The translations under genes were made by a program, and so were the position numbers. From assembly GCA_039029535.1 (NCBI GenBank), contig JBCCFW010000008.1, forward strand, positions 1 to 64,000: a stretch of 64,000 nt of DNA, read 5' to 3'. Position 1 is the stretch's first letter; each line of letters begins with the position of its first letter. This document shows positions 58,198 to 64,000 of the stretch, piece by piece. Source of the stretch: JBCCFW01 sp039029535 (GTDB lineage: Bacteria > Acidobacteriota > JBCCFW01). A model generated the notes under the pieces. It was not told the DNA's origin. It saw only the letters and a program-made list of their open reading frames with translations, and ran no database searches.

Positions 58198-58647
58198 TCA
58201 CGACAGGGCTTCGTCCAGGATGTCGAGAGCCAGCGGCCAGTTCTCGGCGTGTCCGTCACGCGACCTCTCCGAGACGAAACCGGAGTGGGTCAAGCGAACG
58301 TCCGTGGCTTCGCCCTTCGGGGTGAGCTCGATCCGGAGGATCGTCTCGGCTCCCTCGGTTCCCTCGGCGGTCCCGTTCCCCGTCATCCACGTCATCTCGA
58401 CGAGCTGGTTCTCTCGCAGGTCGAGGATCCGACCGTAGTGAGGGTGCCGACCCCAGTCGTCTCGGTTGTAGAAGAAGTAGGGACGACCGGGCTCCGGGAC
58501 CAGGACGAGCGTCCCGGCCTGAGCGAACCAGCAGTCGAAGCGTGTCGTCCAGGCGGAGTAGACGTCCGCTGCGTTGGCGTTGACCGTGCGCTCGCAGGTC
58601 ATCTCCAGTGGTCGATCGGACAGGTCGGGGCGGGGGAGCGAGCTCAC
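58198..58647 (-). CDS. SRPBCC/AHSA1-domain protein
   Basis: A 149-residue START-like lipid/ligand-binding protein. Typical features are CERTVNANAADVYSAWTT at the start, PYFFYNRDDWGRHPHYGRIL in the middle, VEMTWMTGNGT, TILRIELTP and the C-terminal helix ENWPLALDILDEAL. GTG at 58647 has GGAGG seven bases upstream. The ligand or partner is unknown; the family includes Aha1 co-chaperone-like domains and polyketide or stress proteins. Confidence 0.8.
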   Translation of the reverse strand: MSSLPRPDLSDRPLEMTCERTVNANAADVYSAWTTRFDCWFAQAGTLVLVPEPGRPYFFYNRDDWGRHPHYGRILDLRENQLVEMTWMTGNGTAEGTEGAETILRIELTPKGEATDVRLTHSGFVSERSRDGHAENWPLALDILDEALS

Positions 58648-58674
58648 GGGGGCCTCCTTGACGAGGCCCGCATC

Positions 58675-59022
58675 TTACGAGGGATCGAGCCCCAGCAGGC
58701 AGCTCAGGGCTGCGATGGGATCGGTGCTGAGGCAAGCCAGGCCAGCCACCGTCCGCTGCGGCTCGTCCTGCAGGGCGGTGTTGGTCCGAGCCCTGTCAAC
58801 GTCGCCGGAAGGTGTCGTCGGGACGCTCACCACCGGCAGGGGATCGGGCTGCGGTGCGCTCTGACCAGCGCTGGCCTGAGCGATGCGGAGAGCATCGAGG
58901 ATGTCGACGTGGCCGGAGTCGACATCGCAGTCACCGCAGCCACCGCGGCCCGCGTGAGCGCTGCTGGCGGTCAGGAGGGTGAGGAGAAGAAGAAACGCTG
59001 GACCGGAGTGACGGGCTGGCAT
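58675..59022 (-). CDS. secreted dockerin-like protein
   Basis: A 115-residue exported protein: a signal peptide ending in AHA, then CGDCDVDSGHVDILDALRIA, which is one dockerin type I calcium-loop repeat. The remaining region is Pro/Thr/Asp-rich with two late cysteines and IAALSCLLGLD. Only one dockerin repeat is clear, so a classic cohesin partner is not assured; such single repeats are common in exoproteins of deep-branching phyla. ATG at 59022 has GGAG six bases upstream. Confidence 0.65.
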   Translation of the reverse strand: MPARHSGPAFLLLLTLLTASSAHAGRGGCGDCDVDSGHVDILDALRIAQASAGQSAPQPDPLPVVSVPTTPSGDVDRARTNTALQDEPQRTVAGLACLSTDPIAALSCLLGLDPS

Positions 59023-59183
59023 GGTGGGCTCCACTGCGTCCTCGAAGGGCGGGCCGAAGCGGCTCGCCTCTTGCGAAGGACTACGGTGAAGATCGCGTCT
59101 CGGCCTGGGATCTGACGTGGCGAAGAAGGCAACGGTCGTCCCGCCGAGTCAGTGGTCGTGAGGATCGAGGAGCCGGGCGTGAC

Positions 59184-59864
59184 TCACGCGGCGCAGAGCG
59201 CGAGCTTCTCCGGTAGCGGCGCACCGCTGAAGCGCTGAAGCAGCGCGTGTCGCTCGCCTCGTGGTGTCTCGAACAGGCGATCGAGGAAGCGCCATGCCGC
59301 GCGTCGAGCGTCGAGATAACGCTGACGCCAGCCGCTGCTCTCCTCTCCCTCGTAGTCACCGCAGTCGAGCAGGGCCGTGCGCAGGGCGCGTGACTCCTCC
59401 TCGGGGAGACGTCGCAGGCCCAGGCTCCGCGCGTGGAACAGGTCGGCGGTGAGCACGACCGTCACGTTCGCGTGCAGCTCCAGCTCGACGGCTGCGACCT
59501 GACGACCGTTCGCCGAGGCGTCGGCGAGAACGAGCAGGTGATCGAGCTCCTCGACGAACACCGCGAAGTCGCGGAGGTTCTCCTCGCAGAGGCCGCGACG
59601 AGGGTCATGACGCTCGAGGTTCTCGATGAGCGCGTCGGGGTAGTAGAGGCTGACCAGCGTGTCGTCGTCTTCCTCACGCAGGAGGACCATGGCCTCGCCG
59701 GGACGGCTCAGGTCCCGGCCCTCGGCCCAGTGATCCGCGTGGAGGGTGAGCAGGCCTCGGTCGCCGATGACGAAGGTCTCCAGCGGCGATCCCGGCCTGG
59801 TCAGGCCGTAGGTCGCCGTGATGACTCGTCCAAGCTGACTGAGGAGGCTCTCGGGGCCAGCCAC
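59184..59864 (-). CDS. hypothetical protein paired with the AAA+ ATPase
   Basis: A 226-residue soluble protein with no recognised domain. Notable stretches are LETFVIGDRGLLTLHADHWA, LVSLYYPDALIENLERHDP and VAAVELELHANVTVVLTADL, an alpha/beta pattern. GTG at 59864 lies five bases after the ATPase stop, so the pair is an operon. A substrate-adaptor or partner role is inferred from this coupling. Confidence 0.65.
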   Translation of the reverse strand: MAGPESLLSQLGRVITATYGLTRPGSPLETFVIGDRGLLTLHADHWAEGRDLSRPGEAMVLLREEDDDTLVSLYYPDALIENLERHDPRRGLCEENLRDFAVFVEELDHLLVLADASANGRQVAAVELELHANVTVVLTADLFHARSLGLRRLPEEESRALRTALLDCGDYEGEESSGWRQRYLDARRAAWRFLDRLFETPRGERHALLQRFSGAPLPEKLALCAA

Positions 59865-59869
59865 GAAGG

Positions 59870-61768
59870 CTAACCCCGCTCGTAGGTGAACTCGCCGCCG
59901 GTCCAGTCGATGGTGACCGTTCGGTAGGGCACCTGGATCCGCGAGCAGGCCTCCACCGCTTCCTGCAGCTCGGCGCCGTCGTACGGTCGACGACCCTCGC
60001 GCATGTCGCGGATGAGCTGAAGCGTGGGCGTGACGTCGCCCATCTTCTTGTCCTCGTCACGCTTGAGGACCTTCGAGACCTCGATGTTGGCGCAACGGTT
60101 GAGCTCCTTGGCCAGGTTCCGCGCGCCGTAGTCGGCGTGGTAGCCACGCTCGAGGATCTCGCGTCGCGCTGCCTCGCTGACCCGGAGATCGATCTCCTGA
60201 GCCACGGCGTAGCGATTGGCGATCTTCTCGAGCTCGAGGTCGAAGATCTCGTCGACGGCATCCCGGGTGAGGTGCTGGAAGTGGACCAGGTGGACCCGGT
60301 TGATGAACTCCGGCGAGAGCGTCTTGCGGACGCGCGAGAGCACGAAGTGCTCCTCTTCCCGCTCCTTGCTCTCTTCGGTGCCGTAGCCGATGGGCGCCGT
60401 GCGCTGGCTGGCATCGGAGTAGCCGATGTTGGAGGTGAAGAAGATGAGGCTGTTTTCGAAGTGCAGGACCTTGCCGCGATTGTCGGTCATGGTTCCCCGA
60501 TCCATGATCGGCAGGAAGAACCGCCGCAGCTGCGGATGCGCCTTCTCGACCTCGTCGATGAGCATGACCGAGATCGGCTTGTCGTGCGCCCGCGAGTGGA
60601 ACTGGGTCATCAGACCCTCTTCGTCCGAGCGGATGAAGCCACGGGCCGCGCCCTTGAGCTCGTTGATGTCGGAGGGGTAGGTGAACTCCGGCCCCTCGAG
60701 CTCGAGATAGGGGACCTCGATCCCCCAGAGCTTCTCGAAGAGACGCAGCGTGCTCTCGACCAGGTAGTTCTTGCCGACACCGGTCGGCCCGATGAGGAAG
60801 AACGACGCCGGCTTGCGTGGGTCTTGCGTGCCGGTGGCATAGAGCGACAGCTCGTCGCAGAGCGAGTCGATGGCCGGATCCTGACGGATGACGACCTTCT
60901 TGAGCTCGTCGCGCAACAGCTCGGTGTCGAGCGCGGAGAAGAGGACGATCTTCTCTGCGGCCATGAGCTCGCGGAAGCGGATCTCGTCTTCCTCTTCCTG
61001 GGTGCGAGAGACGAGCTGGAGGCTCGGCGCCTCGGGTCGATCGTCGTCGACCTCGTCCACGTCGTCGCGGACCGTGTCGGTTCCGTCGTCGGGCAGCTCG
61101 GTCTTGAGCGGCACGAGGCTGGCGCGCTCGGAGTCGCGACGACGACCGAGGGCGCTGGCGAGCTGGTCGCGTTGCTCCTCGGAGTTGGCGTGCAGGATCT
61201 CGGGGCGATGCTGGTCGAGGAGCTCGTGGAAGAGCTTCACGTGCAGGGCGAACACCTCGGCGCAATGCTCGAGGAAGGCGACCTCGTCTTCGAGGGCCAT
61301 CGTGTTCAGGGTGTTCTGCTCGTAGAACTCGCGCAGGCGAGGGTCGCGTGAGAGGGCGTCGAGGACCTGAGAGGCCTTCTCGTAGGAGCGCTGGCCGAGC
61401 TCCTCGAAGTCGAGACCGCTCGGACCCTTGCGTCGGGCGACACCGGTCTCGAAGAGACACTTGTCGCCGAGCACGCGCACGTGGTCGGGGACCGCGAGCA
61501 GCCGGTGCAGCGCCTGGTCGTCTTCTGCCGTGGCGGTGAGGAGCTGGAGCGCGCCCGGGTGGAAGTGAGCGTCGATCAAGTCGTGGAACTTGATGAGCTC
61601 GAAGATGGGCGTGACCACCAGGGAGTTGTTGGTGAGGATGCGCACCAGGTGGACGAGGTCCGCCTCGGAGAGGGGACCGACGCCCACGTTCTGGGCGGCT
61701 TCCTGGAGACGCTGCTCGAGGTCACCGCCACCCAGGGTGCGGATGAGATCGACGGCCTTGGCGCTCAT
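59870..61768 (-). CDS. ClpB/ClpA-like AAA+ ATPase (single AAA module)
   Basis: A 632-residue protein. An N-terminal helical region (1-270) is not recognised. A D2-type AAA+ module follows: Walker A GPTGVGKNYL (about 327), Walker B VMLIDEVEKAHP (about 400), sensor 1 FFTSNIGY, arginine finger SPEFINRV and sensor 2 in ADYGARNLAKEL. This is the second AAA domain of ClpA/ClpB without the first; there is no Clp-N double repeat. Such proteins unfold or disassemble substrates; no IGF/L-type ClpP-binding loop was identified. GGAGG lies upstream of the ATG. Operon with the gene at 59184. Confidence 0.85.
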   Translation of the reverse strand: MSAKAVDLIRTLGGGDLEQRLQEAAQNVGVGPLSEADLVHLVRILTNNSLVVTPIFELIKFHDLIDAHFHPGALQLLTATAEDDQALHRLLAVPDHVRVLGDKCLFETGVARRKGPSGLDFEELGQRSYEKASQVLDALSRDPRLREFYEQNTLNTMALEDEVAFLEHCAEVFALHVKLFHELLDQHRPEILHANSEEQRDQLASALGRRRDSERASLVPLKTELPDDGTDTVRDDVDEVDDDRPEAPSLQLVSRTQEEEDEIRFRELMAAEKIVLFSALDTELLRDELKKVVIRQDPAIDSLCDELSLYATGTQDPRKPASFFLIGPTGVGKNYLVESTLRLFEKLWGIEVPYLELEGPEFTYPSDINELKGAARGFIRSDEEGLMTQFHSRAHDKPISVMLIDEVEKAHPQLRRFFLPIMDRGTMTDNRGKVLHFENSLIFFTSNIGYSDASQRTAPIGYGTEESKEREEEHFVLSRVRKTLSPEFINRVHLVHFQHLTRDAVDEIFDLELEKIANRYAVAQEIDLRVSEAARREILERGYHADYGARNLAKELNRCANIEVSKVLKRDEDKKMGDVTPTLQLIRDMREGRRPYDGAELQEAVEACSRIQVPYRTVTIDWTGGEFTYERG

Positions 61769-62034
61769 GGCCGCCTCCTCTGACCGGATTCCGGTCGCCC
61801 GATCGACATCCGAACAACTTTCGCACGAAGGACCCCAACGGAGCGGAACCCCCGAATTTGGCCTTCAGAAAAGCTGTAGTGGGCTCTGACGTGTCGTCTT
61901 GGCTGCATGGTCGACCTCCGGCACCCCCCTCATCTCAGTACTGAGCAAGGGGCGGGCCAGGTCCGCCTGCAGGATCCATCGGTCACGCGCGGCCGTCCTG
62001 AAGCCGGTCAGGAGGGGAATCTCCCGTCTCCGCC

Positions 62035-62063
62035 TTGACACCCCCCAGGCTGCTCTCCATGAT
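62035..62063 (+). promoter_or_regulatory. groESL promoter
   Basis: A consensus -35 TTGACA (62035-62040), a 17-base spacer and CATGAT (62058-62063, four of six). The -10 runs directly into the first CIRCE element, so HrcA bound there would cover the start point. Confidence 0.75.
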
Positions 62064-62089
62064 TAGCACTCCTCTCGGGAGAGTGCTGA
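62063..62089 (+). promoter_or_regulatory. CIRCE operator 1 (HrcA binding site)
   Basis: Arms TTAGCACTC and GAGTGCTGA with exactly nine bases between; one mismatch to the canonical CIRCE. It overlaps the -10 and start region of the groES promoter, which predicts HrcA repression released by heat. Confidence 0.92.
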
Positions 62090-62140
62090 CAGCGCCCCCG
62101 TCCCTCGGTGTCTTGCGGGCTCTCGTCCCGCCGAGCGCCA

Positions 62141-62167
62141 TTGGCACTAGTCCCGGGAGAGTGCTGA
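62141..62167 (+). promoter_or_regulatory. CIRCE operator 2
   Basis: A second inverted repeat, TTGGCACTA and GAGTGCTGA with nine bases between, more degenerate in the left arm. It lies 78 bases downstream of the first and 63 bases before the groES ATG, inside the transcribed leader. Confidence 0.82.
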
Positions 62168-62230
62168 CAACATCAGGGCCACAGGGTCCGGGCAGGGTCT
62201 CGCCGGTGGCGGGACCGGAGGCTTTCCACG

Positions 62231-62518
62231 ATGAAGATTCGACCCCTTTACGACCGCGTGCTGGTCAAGCGGATCGACGACAAGGAACAGGTCAAGGGCG
62301 GGATCATCATTCCCGACACGGCCAAGGAGAAGCCCATGGAGGGCAAGGTCGTCGCCGTGGGCCACGGCCGCGTCGATGGCGATGGCAACACCGTCGCCTT
62401 GAGCGTCAAGAAGGGTGACCGGGTCGTGCTTCCCAAGTACGCCGGCTCCGAGGTCAAGATCGACGACGAAGACCACATCATTCTCAAGGAAGACGAGATC
62501 CTCGGGATCGTCGAGTAA
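62231..62518 (+). CDS. groES: co-chaperonin GroES
   Basis: The 95-residue lid of the GroEL chaperonin. It begins MKIRPLYDRVLVKRID and has the mobile loop VKGGIIIPDTAKEKP that docks on GroEL, and the roof strand later (KKGDRVVLPKYAGSEV). The family length is standard. GGAGG precedes the ATG at 62231. It forms an operon with groL 26 bases downstream, controlled by the CIRCE sites. Confidence 0.98.
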   Translation: MKIRPLYDRVLVKRIDDKEQVKGGIIIPDTAKEKPMEGKVVAVGHGRVDGDGNTVALSVKKGDRVVLPKYAGSEVKIDDEDHIILKEDEILGIVE

Positions 62519-62544
62519 CTCAGCCGAGCTGAAGGAGTAGAGAC

Positions 62545-64000
<1,456 letters not shown>

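Larger units (their letters stand above)
61769..62230. promoter_or_regulatory. 462-base control region between the AAA+ gene and groES
   Basis: No gene is evident here. The left part (61769-62030) holds the divergent start region of the AAA+ gene and nothing else recognised. The right part holds the groES promoter and two CIRCE operators, listed separately. Confidence 0.7.

Noticed and set aside
60137..61351. 404-residue plus-strand frame opposite the AAA+ gene
   Set aside because: Opposite a clear AAA+ ATPase with all motifs; no ribosome-binding site or known fold.

Overview
The window is a high-GC chromosomal stretch, dense in genes and free of tRNA, rRNA, insertion sequences and CRISPR arrays. 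GTG and TTG starts are common, and many neighbouring genes share four-base start/stop overlaps (ATGA, GTGA, TTGA). It carries lipoprotein lipoboxes, a dockerin-like exoprotein, a ten-loop EF-hand protein, kinase/FGE fusions, DUF4388 and an HrcA/CIRCE-controlled groESL operon. Together these suggest a free-living, respiring, Gram-negative-type bacterium of a lineage such as Planctomycetota, Myxococcota or a related uncultured phylum. This placement is inference; no marker here settles it.

Layout. 1-12 kb is mixed housekeeping: the tail of a response regulator, gltX, fabI, an FHA-GAF-adenylate cyclase, a CorB/HlyC-type membrane protein, an Hfq-like protein, a DUF4388/TPR protein and a GspE-like protein with an altered nucleotide-binding site. 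12.2-17.7 kb is a fatty-acid/ribosome cluster (yceD-rpmF-plsX-fabD-fabG-acpP-fabF, without fabH), closed by a clear bidirectional hairpin. 17.7-24.6 kb holds an alanine/sodium symporter with an extra-membrane insert, an M23 peptidase, a fused AroD-AroE protein and priA.

24.7-37.5 kb is the most unusual part. A two-gene unit of zinc-ribbon membrane proteins is duplicated in tandem (A1-B1-A2-B2). Next comes an 863-residue protein joining two Mrr-like nuclease modules, a Ser/Thr kinase and an FGE/C-type-lectin domain whose last 30 residues look like the variable region of a diversity-generating retroelement (DGR) target. A secreted protein and an Hsp90-TPR gene pair follow. No reverse transcriptase or template repeat is visible in the window, so any retroelement would have to act from elsewhere.

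37.5-50.4 kb has a methyltransferase, an AI-2E family permease, three pilin-like genes, metH, an S1-domain protein with long disordered tails, a ten-loop EF-hand protein and a DegP-like protease. 50.4-53.5 kb encodes a Rieske/cytochrome b complex in which cytochrome b carries a c-type heme domain, together with SRAP and DUF2007 genes. 53.5-61.8 kb, all on the minus strand, is accessory in character: a DUF6438 lipoprotein, a SIR2-TPR protein whose ribosome-binding site lies inside a perfect hairpin, secreted proteins, and an unknown protein paired with a ClpB-like AAA+ ATPase. The window ends in groES and a truncated groL behind two CIRCE operators.
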